The notes beneath the pieces are model-generated. The model searched no databases. It saw only the letters and a program-made list of their open reading frames with translations, and was not told where the DNA came from. 64,000 nt of DNA from Tulasnella sp. 424 (taxonomy: Eukaryota > Basidiomycota > Agaricomycetes > Cantharellales > Tulasnellaceae), in assembly GCA_019633425.1 (NCBI GenBank), contig WSUB01000016.1, forward strand, positions 330,658 through 394,657. The letters are read 5' to 3'. Positions 23,701 through 35,054 of the stretch are shown here, in pieces (the stretch's first letter is position 1; each line of letters opens with the position of its first letter). The position numbers were made by a program, and so were the translations under genes.

Positions 23701-25521
23701 GCCGATGAGGACTCGAAGAGCTTATGAACCTCCGAAAATGCGCCTCCATTCCTCCCTGACGAGTCCTTCATTGACATGGGATGATCCACGTCGATCGCCG
23801 AGCGATTGCGACCATGGTGTTCGTCCCCACCGTCGTCGGAGGCCGATCCGAGCTCTTCGTCTTCATCCGAGTTGCCAGAGGCTTCAGTTCCGTCCGGTGA
23901 GATTCGGAGAGCGGCTCGTGCTTGAGTCTTGGCTGCGCGTTCGGGGCGAGTTCGAATCGGGACTGGGCCCGCGTTGGAGGATGGAGAGGGTGATGTGCTT
24001 GTCCGTCGAGGAGCAGCGGATGCGTCTGTCGATCGCTGAAGACCGGGGATGTTGAGGTAAGTCGACCGCTGGGAGGAGGACGACGGATTGCGCTGGTGGT
24101 GATGATGGTGGACTGTGGCTGGTGTTTTTGCTTGACCGCGTATCATCCCTTGCCTCGCCAGTTGTTGCTTGATCTCTGCTTTTTTAGCGTCTACTGCTTT
24201 CTTATCCTAGGTTGGGAGTCACAAGGACGACGGTGACGATGGAGGGGGGGGAGGGATAGTGAGTCGTGAGGAGCGACCGGCGGTAGCGTAGTAGCGGAGG
24301 GAACAGCGTGATGGAGGGGGGGCGAGGGTGGATGGGAAGGAAAACGAAAAGAGACGAGCAGGGGGTAGAGTTGATTGTCAGCGTGCCTGCGAAGACGAGA
24401 GAAGCAGAAGGATCTACGGCGATAGGGCACGTCCGCAAAAAGAGAGGCGCGCAACTGCATGGCTCACCTTCATCCATTCTGGTCTATTCGAGCCCAAGGT
24501 AAGGGATATTATCATGTTGTCAGCCCACAAGTCACGATGGAGCCAGCGAGTAGAAGAGAAGAAGGAAGAGAGAGGTTAGTTAGCAAAACAGTCTATCCAA
24601 GTCATGCCCCAATATATCATCCGTGAATGCGAGGTGAGAGAGCGATGGCAAGTCGAGCATGGGCAGAATTTTGCAACACGCGTGTGGGGTGCAGCAAGGT
24701 TACCAACCACGACCACCACATCCAGACTCTCCAATCAATTTCTCTCGCCCCCCTTTCGCCCTCACTGCTACCTCACCCGTAGGCAAGGGCAGAGTATCGG
24801 AGAAATAGATGCGGCAGAAGGGGGAGGGGGAGGAAAAAAGGGCAGCGACTTGGGAATTTTGAAGACGATCCCGTACCTTTTGCTTCCCCATCCAAGACAA
24901 TCCAGGCACAGTCGCCGACACGTCTTGCACCGTCCTTCAATGGCCTCTTCGTCGCATTCTGCGTACGTAGCACAAAAGGAAAATGGCAGTCAGTTTCTCT
25001 CTCTTTTTGTTGACCGAGTGACGACCAAGCGACAGATGGTGACGTGAGAAGAACGCGTGGCTGTGGTAAAGTGTACAGCGGGGGAGCCCCTCGCTCTCGT
25101 CTCGGTAGTTAGAAAGGCTCGACCGCGTCGTTGCAATGTCGACTGAGCCGGGCAAACACCGAATGTAGACCACATTGCACGACCCGGTGAATCAACACTA
25201 CTCACTCTTTCGCCTAATCCTACACGTCCAGCATCCTCGTTTAGTTCGTTCTCGTAGGAGGATAAGATTCTCGGGTGAGGGTGCACCAGCGTAGTTGGTG
25301 GACTCGGACCTCTGTCGCTGAGCTTCAATCCGTGCGTTGACCGACGTCGGTGAGCTGCGCGTGGTCGGAGGCATCGCTGTGTCGTCGCTGCTGCTGCTGC
25401 TGCTGTTTCTGCGTGCGATGATGTTGGTGCTGCTAGTGCGACTGTCCTCGAGGAGTGGGACGACGTCTGCGGGAAGGGGGAAGGAGGAAGGGGACAAGGG
25501 ACTAGAAGCGATGACCTCCAT
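20731..25521 (-). CDS. TF2: Zn2Cys6 transcription factor with Fungal_trans_2 domain
   Basis: Full-length nuclear regulator. The start is taken at Met 25521 (MEVIASSPLSPSS), with Ser-rich N-terminal residues before the finger. The finger spans exons: GCWTCRIRRK (near 25205), spliced to KCDEEAIEGRCKTCRRLCL and DCLGWGSKR (near 24870-24955), then a 16-base exon PEWMK (near 24490) and DKKAVDAKKAEIKQQLARQG (near 24160-24210). A long Ser/Pro/Gly-rich linker with a His run follows (22.3-24.1 kb). The C-terminal Fungal_trans_2 region runs from LVFYYFNRGVRRMQYLL (near 22290) to the stop at 20731 (DTMKTLQFDLLLV). An intron lies near 22177-22198. The exon edge near 23300-23590 is uncertain. TF1 shares the same domain plan and the MGC(N/D)(E/D) and WFD(I/V)(L/I)GS motifs but is otherwise diverged. 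Its promoter has been copied to 9.5-10.2 kb. Target genes are unknown. Confidence 0.85.
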
Positions 25522-26549
25522 GATGATATTGGAAAGAATGGCGAGCAAGCCCCTCCACGAGTCGAGACAGAGTTGTCGAGGGTTGGATGGAAAGTGGAAG
25601 GATTGAGGACGGAAAAAGAGACGAGGTGCAGCCAGTCGATTCGATTCCAATGAGACGATGCATTGCACCTTGTAAACCCACTTCGCCGCACACTTCCGTG
25701 ATTTCCCAAGCCACGCAATCCAGGGTGCACACAGAAGGATGGGATGTGCGTCCTGAGGTGTAACGTACGGGATCTTCCTGGCAGGATCTTCTGGAGACCC
25801 ACACCCGAACAAAAAATACTAAATTACTATTTTCCGTGTTATTTCTTTCTTTGATAGCCGTCCACCCTTCATCAGTGCCACATTTCTCAACAGCCATAGT
25901 CGTGCCCTCCAGAGGCGTTATCAAACTTAGATGCCATGCCCCAATCTCCATTCCGTTCCAAGCAGAACATTCCTGTGTCCAACTCCGCGATCATTAATTC
26001 TGGACGGCGTAAACATCCAACCACGTCCCCCCACTCACACCCAAAGCACCCGAAAGGGGTATCGGGATCGTCGGGGAGAAGTAGTCGAGGAATGCCGCTT
26101 CCGTCTTAGCATAACCCGAAACTGCTTCTGCGAACAAGCCCCACCCAGGTATCCAGCAAATTCTTTCTCCGCTGTCGGTACCTTTTTTGCGTTAGCTGCC
26201 ATCCGTCCCTGCAATCTAACAGAGGTCGAGATCCACCCACACAGTCCAGTCAGCAGTGCCCGCAACGAACTCATGACCCATCGGATAGATAAGCCCAGCA
26301 ACTCACCGTATTTACGTAGGCTAGATAGCAGATCGGCGGGCGAAGTGGATCATAGTGTATTGGCTGGTCTGGGAGCAGAAGGGAGATCGAGAAGAGAGGG
26401 TCTTTAGCGTAACTGATTTCCCTGCCCACAACAAACAGTGCACCGCTTGTCCTCAGGGTTCAGCCACCAGTCAGCCTCCAACGGTTTAAGCGCCACAACG
26501 CTTATTTAGGTCGCAGCCTCACCTCCCACAATTTAAAACTCAGATATCA
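25340..26549 (-). repeat. Right arm of the inverted duplication, TF2 5' flank
   Basis: Source-like segment matching 9488-10260 in inverted orientation. It covers the TF2 first codons, its 5' untranslated region and about 1 kb upstream. Indels of tens of bases separate the two copies, and the outer limit is the cctcacctcccacaattta-type sequence near 26517-26535. Confidence 0.8.
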
Positions 26550-27389
26550 ATCGCACATCGCCACGGCACGCTGCTCGTCATCACAGGAGGCGTATGACTG
26601 CTGCCCGGCAACCCCAAGAATAATAAATGTATAAAACGTTAAATAATATATATAAAAGATATAAAGTAAACGGAGGCGATGCTGCGGAATAACCTCGACC
26701 TGGATGGGGATTTTCCTAGATCTGATTCCCAAGACAAATGCAGCCACGCCCATAAAGCGAAAATCATTTTTGTAAGCCGATGATCCCGAAGCACAGTCCA
26801 AGGAAAACGCCGAGGATACGTACACTGAACGACAGCTGCAGGGTAAAGGTAAAAGAAAGGACAATTGCAGGGGTCCAAAGGAAATAACCCGGGAATGCGC
26901 AGAAAGGGGAGATTAGCAATCTACATGAAGCAACTCTCAGTGGGAAATTCGGAACAACCGTTCCATCGAAACTTTCCCTCTCTATCAGTTGAACGGAGAA
27001 CCGTCTCACCAGGCCCAACTTAGTCCCCGCATTGTGTTCAATAACAGTACTCTGTCACAGCAGGGACCCTGCCCAGCAGGTAACTACGTCCATTATTGCG
27101 CAAAGGCGACCGCGAAGATGACGACGAAAAAAGGGGAGGAATTAACATATACGAAAACTTTGAAAACCAGCTACGACAACAAGTAGAAACAAAAACGAAA
27201 AGAAAGAAAAGAACAAAAAAAGGCATAAAACGAAAATCATTTTAGTCATTGGAACCCTTGGCGGAATGGCCCATACATAGATAGCCTCGTGAGTGAAGGG
27301 GGGGGGGGGGGAAGAGGACCATGCGGGATTCAACACCTAGACGGTGCCGCGTGTCGCAACACGTCGGCGTCGTCTCGATCACCGGGGCT
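26550..27389. other. AT-rich spacer between TF1 3' end and TF2 5' flank
   Basis: No gene seen. It contains an AT-rich core at about 26615-26670 with ATATATATAAAAG-like runs, a G tract of 13 at 27299-27311, and a short direct repeat (aaagcgaaaatcatttttgt near 26756 and aaacgaaaatcattttagt near 27228). It is absent from the left arm, where the TF2-like and TF1-like pieces are joined directly in another order. Confidence 0.55.
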
Positions 27390-30300
27390 TGAGGAGAATT
27401 AGAAGGCCATAAATAAATCCCCACCGGTACTGCCTTCCCTCTCGCCCCAAATCAGCCCAACCCTCCCATAATCCGTTATCCGTAACAGTCCGAAGAGTCA
27501 TTTAGACCAAAAGGAGGCTCCAGCCGAGGTCGTGCATCGTGTCGATCCAATCCACTATCCGCGAACCCATGAGTTGTTGATCCCTCTTCTTCCACACTTG
27601 GTACATGAGCTTCAAGCAACTGTCGGGCCCCACCGAATTTGTACGTCAAGCAATTGAATGAACGCGGAGGAAGAAAAACGAGGTCAGCGGGTGTCGTCCC
27701 AACGCTAACACAAAAGTAGAACTCCGCTCCAACTCACCTTGAAGAGTTCCCCACAGCCTGCCCCTTGAAACCCAACTTCAACAGCCTTCCTTCCAAGTAT
27801 GCTCGATGCTCTTTGTTATCAGTCATGCATCCCGCCAAGGTAATGGGGAAAACAAGACTCCGATCGAAATCGCTAGCCTCGAGAACCTTGAACGCATCGA
27901 CCGTAGCTTGCACGGCAACCTTGATGTCCTGCACGTCCGGATTGCAACCGCTCATGACCGTATGCAAGTACAGCTTCCCAGCCGCCCTAAACACATTCGA
28001 CACCAACCGAACGGTCCGCGCTTGTCTCTCTTGTTCCATCTGAGCCTCGCTCATGCCGCCAAGATAGTCGTCGAACCCTGATCCGTTGTACTGAGGGCCG
28101 GTGAAACTCAGGATCTCGTCGATCTTGACACCCTTTTGCGCCAGGTTCATGATGTTCAACGTTCCCTTGTTTTCTTCTTCCCGACGCCAAGCGGCCAACG
28201 CAGCAGTTTCAGCGATTGCGAGCAAGACTTTCTCGTTGCAGCCCATAATGCGTTCCATCGCGGCTCCGCCTTGCCGTCCAAAGAGTTCCCGGTAGGTGTC
28301 GAGGAAGAATGGTTTTCTCCGCATCGTCACTGCCAAGAAAAAAAAAAAAGGCCCTAGTCAGCATCCGAATCGGGCTTGCCACTGCCATCAGACTACTACT
28401 CACCGCTTCCGATAACATCGAACCACGCGACCGTCTTGATAATGAACTGGGTCTTCTTGTCCACAGTGGTGGTCATCGCACTGGACGTACCCTCCAATGT
28501 TGGTGACGAATTCCAAGATCTCATCCTGACAACTGGGTGTTGCGCGACGTACGCCTTGGCGATATCCAAATACTGATCCCACTCAGAGTTGGTGCCTCCC
28601 TCGAACAGCACTGCGGACACCATATGCAACGCCGCCATAGCATCTCCGCTATCTAGCATGGACTGCTGTTTCTTCTGCGCCAACGCCGTCGAGACACGCT
28701 CCATGAATCCCTGTACCTCGGTCATCTCCTCGGACTGCGAGTCAGACGGCTCACCCCCACGGAGGCGAATCTTGTACAGAGATGTTAGGGTCAGCGTTCC
28801 GAACAAGGCGGCCTCCGAGTTCATCGCGAGATCGAACAGCTCGTCAGCAATCGACGAGTCCGTCGAATGGGCGATGTGGTATTGCAAGTTGCACAGATCG
28901 TTCTTGTACAAGTGCAGCAACTCCATCTGTCGTGCCGTGAACTGAAGGTGTTGGGTCCCAAATGTCGCAATATACATGGGCTGCGAATCGATTGGCGGTG
29001 GCGGCGCGATGGCCACTTGCACCTGTTGGAGAGCGGCGAGTAGGGTCAAGTTTGACGTGTTGCCATGGGTCACGATTGCGCCTGGTGCGTCGGCCAAGGT
29101 CTCGATGCCCAACATCGCCATCATCGAAGTGAAGGCACCGGGACCCAAGGGTAGATTGTTTCCGACAGCAGGATTGCTTGCAGCCGAAACGAGCGCGCCG
29201 ACAGAGTTGCCCTCGAGCTCGGCATCTTGGAACGTCTTGTCGAAAGAGTAGCTTTGACCAAACGAGCTGGCGCCCGGGATATACGGATTTGATGTGTAGG
29301 TTGTAATGTCGACCTGTGTTGAAGCACTAGTGCCGGCGCCTATTAAGCGGTCGAAAGATCAAATGTGGCGGGGAAGTTCCGATTGAGGCGATGATATGTG
29401 GGAGAGGGACATCACCGAAGCCGCGCGCACGGTTGCAGGGGTATTTTGGGTTTCAAATGTGCGCGAATATTGTCCGTATGTGTAATTGACGAGCATGCAA
29501 AGTGATATGGCACAGTGTGTGGATCAAGGCGTCCAAGACAATGAAAAAAGGCCAAAACGATAAAGAGAATGCGGGGTGGAACGAAGAAGAAAAGTACTAG
29601 TCAGTCACCCTTCCGCCGGGGGTACTGAGGGACGTGACGGGCTGGATTTCGACTGACTCAGCTGATGAGAGGGTGGCATAGGTTCTCCGTCGACGTCGGC
29701 CTGTTCTTCGGCAGACTCCCCCGATAGATGACTTATGCTGTCGCGACCTGAAGTCATTCCTGCACCCATCGGCGATCGGCCTTGGGGTGGATTCGGTGAC
29801 CTGTATCCCGATTCTTAATGAAAGCATTAGTGACGTCATTGCAGGAGGGAAAAGCAGAATACCAACCGTTGTACGTAGTGCCGTTCGGGTTGTGCTCCAT
29901 GGGTTGGAGGTACTGATCCGACGTCGGAGACGTTCCACCACTCCGTCCAATCGACATGGACAAAGGCGGGCCAGGGAGAGCAGCTGTACCATGCCTAGCG
30001 TCCACCATGGCTAGACGTGGACCGCTATAGAATGGGTCCGTCTTTGGTGGCGGAGGACCAGATGCGAAGCTGCTATTGAGACTAGTGCCTGGGCTTGGAC
30101 CTCGATATCCAGCATGTCCGAATTGGGTATACCCGGCCAAAGCTCGACCAGCACTTGCCGCTCCGACTCCGGGGCCATAGATGAAGTGATGACCAGGGAA
30201 GGCTGGATAGCCCACGTTCGGTTCGTATGGAGGGCGAGGCAGGTTTCCGTTTGGCACTTGAGGGCGATAGGTCTCGCGATCCCTTTCTGCTTTGCGTAGG

Positions 30301-31540
30301 TCGCCGTCAACTCGCATGTCCCTTTCGTTGTCATATTCGTACGACCGAGTGCGGAGATCAGACTGCGCATACGGATGAGGTGCATGGGCGTGATATGGTG
30401 GCTGTTGCGGCGGTGAGCCCATCTCATACGGATAACGAGGTCGATATTGCGGCGGATCGTAGTTTGGTTGAGGGTAACCTGGAGGATGTCTTGAGAACGA
30501 TGAAGCCCCTTCGTCTGGACTAGGATCACCTTCCGGTAACTCTTCTTCCCCGAACCCATCATCTGAACTCCCTTCAACGGCCGATTCAACGGGCGCGTGC
30601 TTCGCTTGACGGTTTTTCCCTTTCCTCGAAGAAGCAGAGGGCTGTGCTTCGTTATGGCTAGAGGCATTTGTACCGATAAGATCGGCAAAGGAAAGGAAAG
30701 ACTGTCCGCCATACGAAGCCCCCGCGCCTCCTGCGGCCCCACCCGGTATGTCATTGGAGGGGGTCGAAGAAGGTTGGGGGGCTGCCGTCATGATAGAATG
30801 GAGAGGCGGGAGAGGCGAGGCATCGAGGGGTCCAGAGGAATGATCGGACGACGGGGATGGGTGCCAGGAATGGGGAGGCGTCGACGAGAATTGGGTATGG
30901 ACAATATGGGAAGGAGATTGTGTGAATTGGGGATGATTCGGCGTATTATGGAAAAAGAGTATCTGCTGACCAGGAGTAGCAGCAGCCGATGATCTCGCGC
31001 TGCCTTTGATCATGTTATTCGACGCCAGATGCACTTTGATGCGGCGTTGAATCTCTTTGACCACCTCCGGATTCTATCAAGCGCCCAGAGTGAGGGGGTA
31101 AAAAGCAGTATAAACAAGGACGATCACGCACTCGCAGAGCCTCTGGACGCTTAGCGCCTGTCCAAGAAAGATGACATGGTTAGAAATCAACGCAGAGAAA
31201 GAACGGCTGTCAGCCAGCTGAAGAGAACTTACCCCATCCCAGACACCCAATCCGCAAGCGGACTTGTAAAGAGTCAGAAACAAAGACATCGCTTGAAGGA
31301 GCGCCCCTATCAACTTACCGCAAGTTTGGCAAGAGTCGTCGACACGCTGAAGATCACATTTCTGGGCAACACGAAATCGGTGGAGTGAGAACCCTGCAAA
31401 GAGTCACGGCAGCCGGGCAAAATGAGCCGTACCTTGCGCCTACCGACGGGATAGTAATGACGTCCCAGTAAACGTTAGCCACTCGGCGCTTAGTGATGCC
31501 ACATCCTGAATGCCAAAGTTACGAACCTAATCCTGCACGT
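27390..31540 (-). repeat. Right arm of the inverted duplication, TF1 body
   Basis: The TF1 gene region whose two halves appear on the left arm as 10285-11962 (from 27390-29060) and 13347-15690 (from 29225-31540), both inverted. The stretch 29060-29225 (linker before the regulatory domain) is in neither left fragment. Coding differences are few and intron positions are kept. Confidence 0.85.
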
Positions 31541-31705
31541 CATGCATCCTGCCTTGGAACGGGTGGCCGTCTTGCCGAGGCCGTTTGACGTTATGTCAGA
31601 GTGTAGTGGAGGTTCGACGGGCATCTGTCCGAGGATTTGCTGCTTAGCATCGCTTGGTCGTTTGGCGGTGTGCTTCATAGCACCGGAAGGAGCCGATGCG
31701 GTCAT
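27502..31705 (-). CDS. TF1: Zn2Cys6 transcription factor with Fungal_trans_2 domain
   Basis: Full-length paralogue of TF2. The start is Met 31705 (MTASAPSGAMKHTAKRP). The finger is assembled from five exons: KAGCMTCRIR, a 7-base microexon at 31433-31439, KCDLQRVDDSCQTC, VRLRIGCLGWG and AKRPEALR, then NPEVVKEIQRRIKVHLASNN. A long Pro/Ser/Tyr-rich linker follows (about 29.7-31.0 kb). After an intron of about 270 bases (about 29343-29615) come AGTSASTQVDI, a Gly/Ala-rich part and the regulatory domain from LTLLAALQQVQ (near 29050) to the stop at 27502 (IDTMHDLGWSLLLV). The last two introns lie at about 28337-28400 and 27613-27733. Its intact frame contrasts with the left-arm copies, so it is the likely donor or functional locus. 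It would act as a DNA-binding regulator in the nucleus; targets are unknown. Confidence 0.87.
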
Positions 31706-33257
31706 TAGAGGTGACGTTGGGACGCGAGCGCGAATGAAGGAAGGGCGGCTAGTGTGGTGGTGTGCCTGTAGTTAGGGGATGAGAGGGACGAACGGGAGGG
31801 AACGGGGACGCGAGTTGCTGTATGTGGTGGAGGGGAATCAAAGGCACTGGTGGGTTATTGAACAATTGCTGTGGTTTTCTTATTTTCCTGGTTGGAATGT
31901 GGACGAGGTGGCTGTTTTCGGCGCTTGGGCAAGAAGGGGTGCGGTGGTTTTCGATTTCTACGGAGCCTCCTCCCTGGGCGCTCGTTCTGATCGGGCTTGG
32001 TTGCACAGATGCCTGGAAGGTCCTAACGACTAATCTATGGCAGAACAGTAATTTAAGTCAGTAGATGTTCGAACATGATGATAGAAATTCTAGGCTAGTC
32101 GACGGGATTAACGGGGGAGGGAAATTTATTCCCTGCGAAGGTGTTGAAGGTACGCGAAACGGATTCGATGAAGAACCAGCGTGCATCACTTACCACCAAA
32201 AGGACTTTAGGCTGACGATAGAAAGGGTAGAGATGGGTATTGAGTGGGTGAAAGAGGGTGCAAGAGGTGACTTTCGCTCACAAGACAAGAGGCTAAAAGA
32301 ACAAGCGTGGAGGAGAGTCAGTCCTTGGATCATCCAGATAGAGATGCTCATATAGTAACAAGGGAAGATTTTACCTTTTCACAACCAGATATGCTGGTAT
32401 CACTGACGTCGATTCAGCCGGTGTGGCCTAGACGGGGCCGGAATGAGGAAAGGGAGGGATAGGCGCCGGAGTCGGTCAGTTCAGTCCACAACCGCCTTCT
32501 GCCGACCAACTTACGAACGATATTCGGGGGTTTATTCGCTCGTAACTCGTAACAGTGAATACAGGTGAGAAAAGATGCTGGTATTGCTATGCTGGTTTGT
32601 TGGCAAAATGGGCTGGTTTGAGGCCACAGTGGTCGTCGGAAGGAGGGAGAGCAGCTACCCGTGGGTAGAAATTCAAGGGGGGAGGGTCGCTGGCAAAAAG
32701 CGTGTTCAGGACTACCTGAAAGCTATGCAACGATGGATTCGAATGTCGCTGTCTAGCTATCCCGCACCACTAATGACGATGATGAGCCACTATTCGGTGA
32801 AGCAGTGAATGTTTTTCGTCGCTGTCGATATGAACCGGCATAAGCGCCATTCCGCGCGCTTGTTCCAACAGCCGCCAACGTTCCTCTCCCGGTAGGCATC
32901 CATCCTCCCACAGCATTACACATCCATCGTTGTTTGCTTCATTCGCCTAAGACGGTTCGAACCATATTTCTTAATGCCTATCATTACAACGTGTTGGTCT
33001 TCTCTTCTCATCCAGTTTTTGGGATGCCTCGTGTTGTCTGAGTTCAGGTCTCCAGGGAGCGTCCGCGCGGCAAGTGGGAGTTGACGCCCAACGTGTCCCG
33101 CAATCTCCGTCCAGCCTCAACCCTGAATGTCGATAATTGATCGCCGGTTCACACAATCCGGCCATTCCGGTTACCCGCTGCCTCTGACTCGCTTTCTTGA
33201 CTTCAGTCTTAATGTCATTTGACCAACAGATCCACAAAAGATAAAAGTAGTACTCGA
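31706..33257. other. Intergenic stretch upstream of TF1 and downstream of the ACBP gene
   Basis: About 1.55 kb with no supported gene. Short open frames (31779-32064, 32065-32355 and 32575-32808) lack domains and clear splice sites. The first few hundred bases should hold the TF1 promoter, and the end should hold the ACBP 3' region. Confidence 0.6.
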
Positions 33258-33909
33258 TTAGGCAACAGCATTGAGCTCGTTCAACAACTTCTGCGATTCC
33301 GCATCGCCGCCCTTGGTCAGGGTCTGAATTACGTGCACATGGTCCAAAGAAGTCAGCGGTCACAAGTTCTCCGATTAAGATATCACTGGATATACGCACG
33401 GCTACGAGTAGCTCGACATACTCTTCCTTAGCTTTTTCCTGCGACGTGCCTTTAAGTGAATCCCAGGCATCCCTGCAAATGGGGATGTCGATTAGGCGAG
33501 CGTTCATCCACGGGAATCGCACTCACCACTTCGCTTTGCCGGTAAAGTCCATCAGGCCAGGCCGAGTCGTGTTAACATCTCCAACCGTTGCTGTGGAAGA
33601 AAGGGAATGGTGCGTTTCAAATGGGCAGCGTTAACCCGATGAGACGGAAGGGTTGCCCACCTTGCTTGTAATACTTGTAGAACTGGGAACAGGTTGGGTC
33701 AATTATACATCAACCGGCCCCTCCTGAAGTGCATGTACCTTCAATTTATCGTCATTGCTGAGTTGCACTGGCCCGTCCTTTGGGAGGCCCTGTGAATGTT
33801 GGGATGACACCATAGGGGCATCTGTGAGTGCCCAACATCTCCATCGGGAATCAGCCAAGATACGAACCTGAACGATGGCAACGGCCTTTTCAAACTTTGC
33901 GTTGGACAT
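33258..33909 (-). CDS. ACB1: Acyl-CoA-binding protein
   Basis: Small cytosolic carrier that binds medium- and long-chain acyl-CoA esters. Five exons join cleanly: [38 protein letters not shown], a stretch reading [20 protein letters not shown] and KW, then [20 protein letters not shown] and LLVA, ending [20 protein letters not shown] before the stop. The signature YKQATVGD..R....D..GKAKWDAW is complete, and the total is close to the usual family size of about 90-105 residues. The start at 33909 directly precedes the first helix. Introns are about 50-80 bases with GT..AG ends. It lies tandem downstream of TF1 on the same strand, with no functional link implied. Confidence 0.95.
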
Positions 33910-35054
33910 TTTAAAAGGGATGCGTAAGGAAGAGGTGTCAAAGTGCTATGTGGTAGCAAAGACTTTGAGAGGGGGTGCGCGGCGGCGATGACTTGACCGG
34001 CCTCCGCCCAGTGATCTGTATCCATCGATATCGGATCTTCGCTTCTCCGGATACGACTGAATTGACGAGTTTTCATATGTTCTTTTTCCTTCTTGCGTGT
34101 CATTATTGCCTCATAGCAAGGAGTTCACAGCCACCGGGAATTAGTGCATACGAAGACCGTTGACGGTGGCCGCTGCAGTGGCTATCCGCCCATGCTGGGC
34201 TTAGCTGTCGGTAACAGATACCAATAACACCAATAGTTGCACAGCGAGCAAATCCACCACGATGCACAGAGTCAACATCGACGATTCGGATGACAATTAG
34301 TTGGGTTTACGACAAATGCCAATTCGACATACCTTGCGAAGATTCGAGCTCAAGTAGGATACAAAAGCCCAATAAGGTAACCAACGCCAAACTATCTGCG
34401 TGACGAAGGCTGTCCTCTGTCTAACACGAAAGCTGGATTCACGAGTTTTGGCCGAATACGGCGCTTATCGAGAGACCGACTGTTGGCACCCGGGCACCGT
34501 CAACGGAAAGATGAACTCTTAGCACATCATCTATCACCAAAACAATCCAGCAAGCATGTAAGTTTCTCTTGCAAGCATTGAATGCATGGTCTTTAACGGT
34601 GCGTAGTTATCGGTTTAGACGTTGAAGGGTCTGCGAAGGATGCACCCTGATCGTCAGCCTCAGCGCCTATCCGTGGACCTCTTCCAGCGCCTCCCGACCC
34701 CGACTTCCCGCGGAGGTCTCCGAAGGTGCAAGGCGTTACCATAGGGGGGACTTGAACTTATGTAGAACTCATTAAATATTGATCCTCTATCTTCCTCGCT
34801 ACTTCTAAAGACAATTCCGAAAACCTCCTGACCCATGCTTAGAGTCAGCGGTTGCCCAATTGAATGAGTCGATTGCACAAGTTCAACTCGGTAAAGCACT
34901 AGTTTTGATCACTGTTAGAATTTTGGCGTCGTTTTCAAGGTTCCTCAGTTGCCATAGCTCGGGACGTGGGAGCCAAAATATCATTGTGGACAAACACGCC
35001 AGACCGGGACACGGCTTGTCCTGTTACCACTCTCGGACGCTATTTCGATACTCC
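33910..35054. other. Divergent intergenic stretch between ACBP and an F-box gene
   Basis: About 1.1 kb with no supported gene. It should include the promoters of both flanking genes. Short frames at 33975-34163 and 34660-34899 show no recognisable features. Confidence 0.6.
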
